DNA from: Planctomycetota bacterium | GTDB taxonomy: Bacteria > Planctomycetota > Planctomycetia > Pirellulales > Pirellulaceae | Reading direction: 5' to 3' | DNA length: 13,652 nucleotides | Assembly (NCBI GenBank): GCA_019347795.1 | Contig: JAHWKS010000038.1 | Coordinates: forward strand, 1-13,652 | Notes under the pieces: generated by a model | The model's input: only the letters and a program-made list of their open reading frames with translations | The model's database searches: none | What the model was told of the DNA's origin: nothing | Translations under genes and position numbers: made by a program | Shown here: in pieces, positions 1-8,493 of the stretch | Layout: each line of letters starts with the position of its first letter | Numbering within the stretch: position 1 is the stretch's first letter

Positions 1-902
1 ATTTCCTCCACCGCCTGATCGAGACGGGTCGCATACTCCAGAACCGCCTCCTTGTGCGGGATGGTGATGCTCAGCCCTTTCACACCCAGGTCAGGACATT
101 CCTCGAGGAACAGCTTGAGGTCCTCCCGAGGAATGCGAAACGGCACATAGATCTTGTTCACCTCCATATCGCGATACGCAACGTTGTGAATCAGCGGGCT
201 GAGGCTGTGGGCGATCGGGTCGGCGATCACGCCGTAGACCTCCGTGTCTTTGTTGATCTGATCGTAGTGATAGATCTTCGTCATTTGGTCAAAGCTGAGC
301 TGCCCCGGCGCCAGCGCCCGCTCGTGATGGAACGTGGCGTAGGTGAACGGCGCCCCGTATTTGGCGCCCAGGATTCGCGTGGGAATGCCGATCTCTCCCA
401 TGCAAATGCCGATCGTCGGCACCGAGGGGGACTTTTCCCGCACCAGCCGCAACATGCGGATGCAGTCGTGCGGTTTGTGGGCCATGGCGGCGATCTTGAT
501 GATGTCGGGATCGACCTTCGTCATCCGCTCGTGGATTTCGGCGAGGTTCTCCGGCGTCTCGCGGAAGTTGTGATAGCTGACGACCCGCTTCGTGTTGCCG
601 AAGCGCGGCACGTCGCCGGCGACGTCCTCTTCCAGGTCCACGTACTCGACGCCGGCCACGATCGCCGCCCGCAAAAGCCGCAGCCGCTTCTCTTCATCGG
701 CGACCCATCTCCCGCCGTCCCGCTCGCGGCGGCAGGTGGCCAGCACCGGCGTGGGCCGGTCGTCCAGAAGCCGCTTCAGGTTGACGTCGGTGTAGATGAA
801 GTCCATCCGCAGCTCGACCAGCTTGGCGCCCTTCTCGGCCAGGTTCTGGTGCTCGAGAATCATGTGCTTGTGCCGCCCGCGGCCGATGCTGACGCAAATC
901 AT
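1..902 (-). CDS. aroDE: Bifunctional 3-dehydroquinate dehydratase (type I) / shikimate dehydrogenase, partial
   Basis: Catalyses two consecutive shikimate-pathway steps in the cytoplasm: dehydration of 3-dehydroquinate, then NADPH-dependent reduction of 3-dehydroshikimate. Three hundred residues are visible from ATG 902; the rest lies left of the window. Residues 1 to about 215 are a type I (Schiff-base) dehydratase: ELRMD at 30-34, SYHNF with the candidate catalytic His111, DIIKIAAM with the candidate Schiff-base Lys136, and Arg176 and Gln201 in the substrate-binding segments IPTRILG and APGQL. Residues 221-300 begin the shikimate dehydrogenase domain: VYGVIADPIAHSLSP, whose serines bind shikimate, and GLSITIPHKE with catalytic-type Lys284. 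The NADP-binding half is not visible. The same fusion order is known in plants, chlamydiae and planctomycetes. No Shine-Dalgarno is visible, so the start rests on homology and on the divergent promoter region. It is divergent from the BlaI gene. Confidence 0.93.
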   Translation of the reverse strand, partial: MICVSIGRGRHKHMILEHQNLAEKGAKLVELRMDFIYTDVNLKRLLDDRPTPVLATCRRERDGGRWVADEEKRLRLLRAAIVAGVEYVDLEEDVAGDVPRFGNTKRVVSYHNFRETPENLAEIHERMTKVDPDIIKIAAMAHKPHDCIRMLRLVREKSPSVPTIGICMGEIGIPTRILGAKYGAPFTYATFHHERALAPGQLSFDQMTKIYHYDQINKDTEVYGVIADPIAHSLSPLIHNVAYRDMEVNKIYVPFRIPREDLKLFLEECPDLGVKGLSITIPHKEAVLEYATRLDQAVEE

Positions 903-944
903 GGCTGGTGAGAATTGAAGAGGAACCTGAAAAGTGCTGGGGCT

Positions 945-974
945 ATTTTACTCGAAGGGCGCCGCGAGGGATAA
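945..974 (-). promoter_or_regulatory. Weak candidate promoter for aroDE
   Basis: Read on the minus strand, TAAAAT at 950-945 matches five of six bases of a sigma-70 -10 box and would give a leader of roughly 35 nt before ATG 902. The matching -35 position, TTATCC at 974-969 with an 18-bp gap, is poor. Only the position and the -10 box support it. Confidence 0.25.
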
Positions 975-1002
975 TCCCGCGACAACCCTCCCAACAAAAT
1001 GA

Positions 1003-1052
1003 TTGACAACGCCGGGGAAAACATTACTATAAAACCAAAATTCACGCAGCGT
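1003..1052 (+). promoter_or_regulatory. Candidate sigma-70 promoter and possible operator of the BlaI/M56 operon
   Basis: A perfect TTGACA at 1003-1008 is followed after 16 bp by TACTAT at 1025-1030 (four of six). Transcription would start near 1037. A small palindrome, ACGC-A-GCGT, at 1044-1052 lies just downstream of that start, where a repressor could bind. BlaI family members usually repress their own operon, so this is a plausible autoregulatory site, but it does not match the staphylococcal TACA/TGTA operator. The promoter is fairly well supported; the operator is inference. Confidence 0.5.
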
Positions 1053-1073
1053 AAGTGCGACCGTAGCCGACCC

Positions 1074-1077
1074 GGAG
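1074..1077 (+). promoter_or_regulatory. Ribosome binding site deciding the BlaI start
   Basis: GGAG ends 9 nt before ATG 1087. The upstream in-frame TTG at 1078 directly abuts it, which is too close to be used, so ATG 1087 is chosen. Confidence 0.6.
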
Positions 1078-1086
1078 TTGCGAACG

Positions 1087-1467
1087 ATGGCCCGTCCCCC
1101 TGCCAAAGAGCTGACTGAGCGCGAGTTGGAGGTGATGCACGTCTTCTGGGAGCGCGGCGAATCGACCGTCGCCCAGGTGCGGGATGCGCTGCAGGCCGCG
1201 GGGCGGCCGTTGGCGTACACCACCGTGGCGACGTTGATTCGCATCCTCACGGAAAAAGACTTCCTTACCCAAACTGCGGACGAGCGTCCCTTCGCCTATC
1301 GCCCGCAGCGGTCCTTTGACGATGTTTCGCGGCGGATGGTGGGAGACCTGGTGCTTCGCCTCTTCGGCGGCTCGCGCGAGCAGTTGCTGGTGCATCTGAT
1401 CGGCGAGCAGGGGCTGACCCGGCAGGAGCGGGCCGTGCTGGAAAAGATCCTGGAGGACGAGGCATGA
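1087..1467 (+). CDS. BlaI/MecI/CopY-family transcriptional repressor
   Basis: A 126-residue dimeric winged-helix repressor, the usual length for the family. TERELEVMHVFWERGEST starts the winged-helix domain, and AYTTVATLIRILTEKDFL is the typical recognition-helix and wing segment. The C-terminal half (VGDLVLRLFGGSREQLL) is the dimerisation region, where staphylococcal BlaI is cleaved. Its TGA overlaps the ATG of the M56 metallopeptidase (ATGA, 4-nt overlap), so the two are translationally coupled. By analogy with BlaI/BlaR1, the membrane protease would relieve repression on receiving a signal. No beta-lactamase gene is present, so the regulon is unlikely to be classical beta-lactam resistance; in planctomycetes such pairs are common and their targets are mostly unknown. 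Confidence 0.92.
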   Translation: MARPPAKELTERELEVMHVFWERGESTVAQVRDALQAAGRPLAYTTVATLIRILTEKDFLTQTADERPFAYRPQRSFDDVSRRMVGDLVLRLFGGSREQLLVHLIGEQGLTRQERAVLEKILEDEA

Positions 1468-2753
1468 ACGTCGCCGGTTCGGCCCTGGCGTGGTGCGCGG
1501 TGCAGGTGGCGGTGGTCGGCCTGGCCGCGATGATCGCCTATTGGCTGGTGTCGAAGCTGCACTACGCCGCCTGCGGATTCACCGCGACAACCAGCTTGGC
1601 CGTGGTGTTCTGCCTCTCGGCCGCCGCCGCCAGCCCCTGGCCGCGGTGGAGCTTCCTCGATGAGCGAAACGTGGAGGAGGACGACGTCGCGGGGCGAACG
1701 CCGGGGAATTCGCTGTTGCGGGCCGTCTCGCAAATCTTTTCCAAACCGGCGGCGCCGGCGGGAGGCGCCGCCGCGGGCCACGTCGGCGCTGCGATTGTCG
1801 CCAATCAAGCCGGGACGGTCTTGAAAGTCAGCAAGCCGGAGGACGAGCCGAGCGAGGTGGAGGCGGCGCTGGGGGAAATGCCGGGAGCGTTCTGGCTTCA
1901 GCGCCGCGCCGGGCCGGCGCCGTGGCGTTGGACCGCGTCGCTGGCGGTGATGTTCGTCGCCGGTTTTCTCTGGGGCGGCCTGCGAATGCTGTTCGCGCTA
2001 CAGTCGGTGCGCGCGATCCGCCGCGGCAGCCGATCGATTGAGGACATCGCCCTGACGGAGTTGGTTGCATCGCTGCGGGAACAACTCGGCGGCCGCCGCA
2101 TCATTCAATTGCGGGAAACCGACGAAATTTCGGCGCCCGCGACCATCGGCTGGCGGCGACCCGTGATCCTGCTGCCGGTCGCCTGGCGATCGTGGTCGCC
2201 GGAAGAGCGGCGGGCTGTGTTGGCTCACGAGATCGCGCACGTCGAGCGGGGCGATTACCTGATGTGGCTGGCGGCGCAGATGGCGCTGGTGCTGCACTTC
2301 TATCATCCAGCCGTCCGCTGGCTGGTGGCCCGCATTCGGCTGGAGCAGGAGTGCGCCGCCGACGCCGTGGCCGCGACGGCGACCGGCCCGCGGGCTTACC
2401 TGGCCGCCCTGGCCCGCCTCGCGCTGCGCGAGGGACCGGCGGAGAAACTGGCGGTCGCGCCGTCGTTCCTTGCGACGCGCGGGATGCTGCTGGAGCGGAT
2501 CGAGCGGCTCCGCCATCACGGCGCCGATCCCGGCGCGGCGACGCGCTATGCGAGCAAGCTGGCGGCGGCCTTGATCCTCATCACCGCCTCGCTAGTGGCG
2601 TCGGGCTTCCGCAGCGACCGCCTGGAGGCGCCCCCTCACGAGCAAGCCGCGCCGTCGCCCGCCCCCGCGGTTAGCGCAATCTCAGCGAGTTCTCTCTCGC
2701 GCCACGAAGACACGAGCGTGCCCGCCCGGCCAGGCGGCCACGCTCCAGGATAG
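1464..2753 (+). CDS. M56-family (BlaR1/MecR1-like) membrane zinc metallopeptidase
   Basis: A 429-residue inner-membrane protein. Hydrophobic helices are seen at about 8-29, 38-56, 157-177, 265-280 and 365-381. The zinc site is HEIAH at residues 255-259 in AVLAHEIAHVERGDYL; the likely third ligand lies in RLEQECAAD at 292-300. Pro-rich and charged linkers occupy about 60-150. BlaR1 has a C-terminal extracytoplasmic penicillin-binding sensor domain; here only about 48 residues follow the last helix, so the sensor is absent and the stimulus is unknown. It probably inactivates the BlaI-type repressor encoded just upstream. The final residues (about 412-429, rich in Pro, Gly and Ala) are encoded by palindromic repeat DNA, and the TAG stop sits inside a hairpin stem, so the native C-terminus may once have been different. 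Confidence 0.88.
   Translation: MNVAGSALAWCAVQVAVVGLAAMIAYWLVSKLHYAACGFTATTSLAVVFCLSAAAASPWPRWSFLDERNVEEDDVAGRTPGNSLLRAVSQIFSKPAAPAGGAAAGHVGAAIVANQAGTVLKVSKPEDEPSEVEAALGEMPGAFWLQRRAGPAPWRWTASLAVMFVAGFLWGGLRMLFALQSVRAIRRGSRSIEDIALTELVASLREQLGGRRIIQLRETDEISAPATIGWRRPVILLPVAWRSWSPEERRAVLAHEIAHVERGDYLMWLAAQMALVLHFYHPAVRWLVARIRLEQECAADAVAATATGPRAYLAALARLALREGPAEKLAVAPSFLATRGMLLERIERLRHHGADPGAATRYASKLAAALILITASLVASGFRSDRLEAPPHEQAAPSPAPAVSAISASSLSRHEDTSVPARPGGHAPG
2714..2745. repeat. First of two adjacent hairpins overlapping the end of the M56 gene
   Basis: GAGCGTG at 2714-2720 pairs with CACGCTC at 2739-2745. Inside, CCGCC pairs with GGCGG after one C/C mismatch, leaving a short loop. It lies wholly within the coding sequence and encodes part of the M56 protein's atypical tail. 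Together with the next hairpin it resembles a REP/BIME-type dispersed element. Confidence 0.65.
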
Positions 2754-2801
2754 CTTGGGACCGCCAAGGGTCGGCGGCGGCGCCCAAGCTATCCGTTTTT
2801 T
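2748..2801 (+). terminator. Hairpin plus T-run: intrinsic-terminator-like element containing the M56 stop codon
   Basis: GGATAGCTTGGG at 2748-2759 is perfectly complementary to CCCAAGCTATCC at 2783-2794. The 23-nt loop contains a further CCGCC/GGCGG pairing. One base later come six T residues (2796-2801). The TAG at 2751-2753 is the stop of the M56 gene. A stem followed by a T-run is the signature of rho-independent termination, which would separate this operon from the gene at 3019. It may equally be a dispersed palindromic repeat that serves as a terminator. Confidence 0.6.
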
Positions 2802-3003
2802 CTCCCACCAGAGTGCGGGGCCATCGCTTTTCTTTCGGCGCCCGCGGGCGGCGTTGGGGTTAGGATAGGTAGCGGAGTGGTGCGCGCCGATTGGTCGGGC
2901 CGTTTCCGGCGGCCGATTTGGTGGCGTGGGGCGTGCGGAAGAATTAGGATGGAGGAGTTGCGCCGCGTCGTAAGTTGTTGCAGGACAACGGTTGTTTGCA
3001 CTT

Positions 3004-3009
3004 GGGGAG
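3004..3009 (+). promoter_or_regulatory. Ribosome binding site deciding the start of the secretin-N-domain gene
   Basis: GGGGAG ends 9 nt before GTG 3019. An in-frame TTG at 2992 lies upstream of this site and would place the Shine-Dalgarno inside the gene. Starting at GTG also gives a standard signal peptide. Confidence 0.6.
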
Positions 3010-3018
3010 TTTCTTGTC

Positions 3019-6000
3019 GTGCATGTCCACGCTTTTGGACGCCGCGGGTTGGGGACGGTGATCGCCGCCGTGGTTGTCGCGTTCGCCGCGGCGCACGGTT
3101 CCGTCTCTGCGGCGGCGGAGCCGGAGTTTGTGGGAATCCTCGCCCTCGCGGTGGAAGAGGATGTGGCCAGGACGCTCGGACTGTCGGAAGAGACGCGGCA
3201 GGCGCTCGTGGACCTGATCGACCGCCGGGAGGCGGAGGCGCTGAATCTCGCGCTCGAAGTGCGCTCGCTTCCGCCCGAGGAGCGGCAGGCGCGGCTGGCG
3301 CCGGTCGTGGAAGAGTCGGAGCGACTGGGGCTGGCCCTCCTCAATCACCAGCAGCGTGCGATGCTGGAACGCATTCGCCTCGCACGCTCCGGGCTTTCGA
3401 CGCTGGCCGAGCCGGAAATCGCGGAAAAGCTGAACCTGAGCGAGGAGCAGCAGGGGCAAATCGAGACGGTCCTCGCCGAACGCGCCGAGGCCATGATCTC
3501 CGGCGGCGAGGCGGAGCGGCGGCTGGCGCGGGCCGATTTCGAACGCCGCTTGACCGGCGTGCTCACGGAGTCCCAACTTGCCGCCTGGCGGAAGGAAGCG
3601 GGACTCGAGCAGGGAGACGTGCAGGTCGCGCAGGCGCCCCCAGCGGATGAGCCTGCTGACGAGAATTCCGCTGAAATCGAACCGCTGGAATCCACCGCCT
3701 CGGGACCGCCGAACGAGACCGCGCAGCTTCGCTTCAACTTCCGCTACGCGCCGTGGAAGGAAGTCATCGAGTGGTTCGCGCAGCAGGCCAACCTCTCCCT
3801 GGAGGGCGAGACCCCGTTGGGCACCTTCAACTACACCGACAACCGCGCCTACTCGCCGGCCGAAGCGCTTGATCTGTTGAACAGCGTGCTGCTGACCAAA
3901 GGCTATACGCTGCTGCGAAAGGACCGGATCCTGTTCGTGGTGGATCTGGCCAGCCTGCAGGACGGGATTCCGCCGAACCTGATGACCCGCATCACGCCCG
4001 AGGAGCTGGACACCCGCGGCGAGTACGAAATCGTCAGCGTGCTGTTCCCGCTGGGCAAGATGACCCCCGAGCAGGCCGAGGCGGAGCTGCGTCCGCTGTT
4101 GGGCCGGCCGGGCGAGATGATCGTGCTGCCGCTCTCCAAGCAGGTCTGGATCACCGCCACCTCCGGCCGGTTGAAGACAATCCGCAACGTGCTCCAGGCG
4201 GTGGACGCACCGGACTCCACCAAGGATCTCAACAAGTACACGGTCGAGCACGTCGAGCCGAGCGAAGTGCTAGACGTGGCCCGCAAACTGATGGGCATTC
4301 CCGAGGACGCTGACGGCGCCGAGGACGGCTCGATCCGCTTCACGGCCGACGCCCTCAGCAGCGACATCTACGTCAGCGGGCAGCCCCCCATGATCAAACG
4401 CTTCGAGCAGATCTTGGAGATGGTCGACGTGCAAGGCGCCGTTGGCGCGGGCGGCGCGGGGCCGCTGGAATCGCCGCAGTTGGAGGTCTACCCGATCACC
4501 GACGCCGATCCGACCACCGTGCTTCAAGTGCTGCAAACGCTGCTGGCGGGGCTCCCCGACGTGCGGCTGGCAATCGACCCGCTGACCGGCAGCCTGATCG
4601 CGATGGGCCGGCCGTCGGAGCACGCCACGATCCGCGCCACGCTGGCGCAACTGCAAAACGAGACGCGGCAGATCGAGGTGCTGCGGCTCTACCGCCTCGA
4701 TCCGCAACTGGCGGTGCTTTCGATCAATCGGATGTTCGGCGCCGGCGGCGAGACGCCCGACCCCAAGGCGCCGGTGGTGGACGCCGACCCGGCCACGGGC
4801 ATGCTCCTGGTGCGCGGCACGCAGACGCAGATCGACCAGATCAAGAGGCTGCTGGAGCAGATGGGGGAATCGCCCGAGACGCTTGCGGGCGGGATGGATT
4901 CTTCGCTGGGGGCCACGATGGGCGGCAACATCCGCGTGCTGCCGCTCACCGGCCGCAGCGCCCAGAGCGTGCTGGAGCAGGTGGAGTTGCTCTGGCCGAC
5001 GATGCGGGAGAACCGCATCCGGGTGGTGCGTCCCACCTCGGCGATCGAGTCGCGCCGCGTGAACGGATCGGGCGATCCGTCCGGCCGCGCCGCGTATCCC
5101 GGCTACGAGCCGCTTGAACCCTCGCCGCGGACGCCGTCGCCGCAGAATGATGCGCCGCAATCGCAGCCTCCCTCGCCGCCGGATGACGAGAGCGCGGCGC
5201 CGCAAGACAATGAAGCCGCCCGCCGCGGACAGATCCGTAAAGTCGTGATCGGCGCCCGTAATTGGTCGTTTAACCGCGACCCAGCGGGTCGCGCGCATGC
5301 GGACTCCGAACGCGCGCGACCCGCTGGGTCGCGGTTAAACGAGCTCGTCGCGGATCGCGCGGCAAAAGACGCTTCGGCCTCCATCCGCTTCGCCGTGGAT
5401 CGCACGCTTGTCGCCCAGGCGCCGAGGATTCCGGAATCCGCCGAAGTGAACCAGCGTGAGGAAGACGCCCCCGCGGAGGATCGTCCCGCCGAGGACCGGA
5501 GCGGCGCTCCGCCGGAGATCATCGTCCGCGTGACGCCGACAGGAATCATCATCGCCTCGGAAGACACGGAAGCGCTCGACGAGTTCGAAACGCTGCTCCG
5601 CACGCTCTCCGACGCCACGCTCCTGGGCGGCGCCGAGTATACCGTGTTCTATCTCAAGTACGTCCAGGCCGCTGTCGCCGCCGACTTGATCACGCAGCTC
5701 ATCACCGGCGCTCCCCTCGACGACGGCGGAGGCGCGGGGGGCGGGATGATGGGCGCCTTGATGGGCGCCGCCCTGGGCGACACGGCCGGCGGACTGGTCG
5801 GCAACCTCCTCAGCAGCGGATCGTCCACCTCCACCCTTTCCACGGGGATGAACATCGTCGCCGAGCCGCGGCTCAACGCCCTCGTGGTGCAGGCCGCCCC
5901 GCAGCAGTTGGACATGATCGAACAGCTTCTGCAGGTGATCGACCAGGAGAGCAGCCCCGAAGCGATTCAGACGTTGCCGCCGCCGCGCATGATTCCCGTG

Positions 6001-6657
6001 CAGAACACCAGCGCCGAGGCGGTCGCCAACACCGTTCGGCAGATTTACGCCCAGCAGATTGCCTCCGGGAGCGGCCAGCAGCGGCAGCCCAACCCGGAGG
6101 ATTTCATTCGCGCCCTTCGCGGCGGAGGAGGCGGCCGCTCTGGACGCAATCGGTCGGAGGAATCCGTGCAGCAAATGACGGTGAGCGTGGACACCCGCAG
6201 CAACTCGATCGTCGTCTCGGCGCCCGACCCTCTCTTCTACAGCGTGCAGGCGCTGGTTCAGGCGCTCGATCAGCCGGGGATGGAGAGTCCGCAAACGACC
6301 GAGGTGGTGTCGATCACCGGCGCCAATGCCTCCACCGTCCGCTCGGCCCTCACGGCGATCCTCGGCGACGTGGTGAAGACGGGAACCACGGCGGCGGCCT
6401 CGTCATCTTCCACTACCACCGGCGGCCAACAGCAGGAGTCGCGTCCCTCCTCCTCCGACGAGGCTCGTGAGCAATTCCGCCAGCGCATTGAAATGTTCAA
6501 CGCCCTGCAGCGCGGCGGAGGAGGGGGCGACGGCGGACGGCCTTCCTTCGGCGGCGGCCGCGGTCCCTTCGGCGGAGGCTCCCCCTTCGGCGGCCGCAGC
6601 TTCGGCGGCGACCGCGGAGACGGCGACCGCGGCGGAGATCGCGGACGCGGCCGCTAG
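3019..6657 (+). CDS. Exported multi-domain secretin-N-domain protein without a secretin barrel
   Basis: A 1212-residue exported protein. Residues 1 to about 31 are a signal peptide: Arg8-Arg9, a hydrophobic AAVVVAFAAA core and a small-residue cleavage region before AEPEF. Residues about 35-195 are helical and charged, reminiscent of Spy/LTXXQ periplasmic proteins (twice a leucine-rich LS-EE segment). Residues about 236-311 resemble the STN/N0 domain that starts GspD-type secretins. Then come repeated N1/N2-type units (hydrophobic strand, helix, D-x-x-T/S-G-L/N-x-L/I strand, helix ending VD or LD) at about 335-400, 406-471, 488-549, 552-616, 636-671, 832-869, 872-976, 989-1086 and 1094-1121. 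A low-complexity linker (672-831) contains the in-frame palindrome, and a Gly-rich insertion lies near 900-946. The tail from about 1165 is Gly/Arg/Phe-rich. No secretin barrel with its terminal VPxLGxIPxLG motif is visible, so it is probably not a pore by itself; it may be an envelope scaffold or a partner of a secretion system. Confidence 0.8.
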   Translation: MHVHAFGRRGLGTVIAAVVVAFAAAHGSVSAAAEPEFVGILALAVEEDVARTLGLSEETRQALVDLIDRREAEALNLALEVRSLPPEERQARLAPVVEESERLGLALLNHQQRAMLERIRLARSGLSTLAEPEIAEKLNLSEEQQGQIETVLAERAEAMISGGEAERRLARADFERRLTGVLTESQLAAWRKEAGLEQGDVQVAQAPPADEPADENSAEIEPLESTASGPPNETAQLRFNFRYAPWKEVIEWFAQQANLSLEGETPLGTFNYTDNRAYSPAEALDLLNSVLLTKGYTLLRKDRILFVVDLASLQDGIPPNLMTRITPEELDTRGEYEIVSVLFPLGKMTPEQAEAELRPLLGRPGEMIVLPLSKQVWITATSGRLKTIRNVLQAVDAPDSTKDLNKYTVEHVEPSEVLDVARKLMGIPEDADGAEDGSIRFTADALSSDIYVSGQPPMIKRFEQILEMVDVQGAVGAGGAGPLESPQLEVYPITDADPTTVLQVLQTLLAGLPDVRLAIDPLTGSLIAMGRPSEHATIRATLAQLQNETRQIEVLRLYRLDPQLAVLSINRMFGAGGETPDPKAPVVDADPATGMLLVRGTQTQIDQIKRLLEQMGESPETLAGGMDSSLGATMGGNIRVLPLTGRSAQSVLEQVELLWPTMRENRIRVVRPTSAIESRRVNGSGDPSGRAAYPGYEPLEPSPRTPSPQNDAPQSQPPSPPDDESAAPQDNEAARRGQIRKVVIGARNWSFNRDPAGRAHADSERARPAGSRLNELVADRAAKDASASIRFAVDRTLVAQAPRIPESAEVNQREEDAPAEDRPAEDRSGAPPEIIVRVTPTGIIIASEDTEALDEFETLLRTLSDATLLGGAEYTVFYLKYVQAAVAADLITQLITGAPLDDGGGAGGGMMGALMGAALGDTAGGLVGNLLSSGSSTSTLSTGMNIVAEPRLNALVVQAAPQQLDMIEQLLQVIDQESSPEAIQTLPPPRMIPVQNTSAEAVANTVRQIYAQQIASGSGQQRQPNPEDFIRALRGGGGGRSGRNRSEESVQQMTVSVDTRSNSIVVSAPDPLFYSVQALVQALDQPGMESPQTTEVVSITGANASTVRSALTAILGDVVKTGTTAAASSSSTTTGGQQQESRPSSSDEAREQFRQRIEMFNALQRGGGGGDGGRPSFGGGRGPFGGGSPFGGRSFGGDRGDGDRGGDRGRGR
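5266..5342. repeat. In-frame palindromic repeat element inside the secretin-N-domain gene
   Basis: Perfect 31-bp arms (5266-5296 and 5312-5342) flank a 15-nt loop. Each arm also contains its own 8-bp sub-hairpin (CGCGACCC-AGC-GGGTCGCG on the left, 5275-5293), so a cruciform with side branches is possible. It is translated as residues 750-775, beginning SFNRDPAGRA and ending ARPAGSRLNE, with no stop or frameshift. Read in the corresponding minus-strand frame, the element gives nearly the same peptide. It sits in the disordered linker between domain repeats, where an insertion would be tolerated. It resembles in concept the Rickettsia palindromic elements found within genes. That it is a mobile, multicopy element is inference. 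Confidence 0.85.
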
Positions 6658-6736
6658 TTGCACCGAGGCGCCCCTTGGCCCACACTTGCACATACTACAA
6701 GGATCGAGCTGCGCGCAGAACTAATGTACTTTGTCT

Positions 6737-6740
6737 GGAG
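6737..6740 (+). promoter_or_regulatory. Ribosome binding site deciding the sulfatase start
   Basis: GGAG ends 8 nt before ATG 6749. The in-frame TTG at 6731 precedes the site; the ATG also places the signal peptide at the N-terminus. Confidence 0.55.
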
Positions 6741-6748
6741 AGGGCCTC

Positions 6749-8212
<1,464 letters not shown>

Positions 8213-8411
8213 CGATGACCGAGGCTCATGAGAGCGGAAGCCCACGGGGAAGGGGTCGGGTCGGGCGTCGTTTTCGGCCAAGCCCGGCGCCAGGCTGGCG
8301 GGGGCATTCGTACGTGCGATCGGGCTACAGCGCAACCGCCTCCAGGTGATTCCAGCCCTCCTCCTCGTTCCACTCTCAGATCTGCCAATCTGCAAATCTG
8401 CCGTAAATTCC
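8213..8411. other. Non-coding spacer with possible dispersed repeat and a short tandem repeat
   Basis: No credible gene is present. At 8277-8299 a small hairpin (GCC-A-AGCC against GGCTGGC, one bulged base) lies in a GC-rich block, about 8240-8330, that looks like a dispersed element. At 8380-8403 three 8-nt units share ATCTGC (ATCTGCCA, ATCTGCAA, ATCTGCCG). Short open frames here have repeat-like composition and no start signals. Confidence 0.4.
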
Positions 8412-8439
8412 TTGCAAACGCGATGTGGAGCGATAGACT
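8412..8439 (+). promoter_or_regulatory. Candidate promoter for the membrane protein gene at 8494
   Basis: TTGCAA at 8412-8417 and TAGACT at 8434-8439 are 16 bp apart; each matches four of six sigma-70 consensus bases. Transcription would begin near 8446, after the in-frame ATG at 8440 and before ATG 8494, which supports the latter as the start. Confidence 0.35.
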
Positions 8440-8493
8440 ATGCTCCAGCTTCGTCGTCTTCCCGCTTCTCCTCATTTTTGTCGCCTCATCGCC

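Noticed and set aside
54..911. 285-codon plus-strand frame over the aroDE region
   Set aside because: The minus strand encodes clear dehydratase and dehydrogenase motifs throughout; the plus frame is His/Arg/Val-rich shadow.
2944..4251. 435-codon minus-strand open frame opposite the secretin-N gene
   Set aside because: Arg/Leu-rich shadow sequence with no motif or start signal; the plus strand has a signal peptide and domain repeats.
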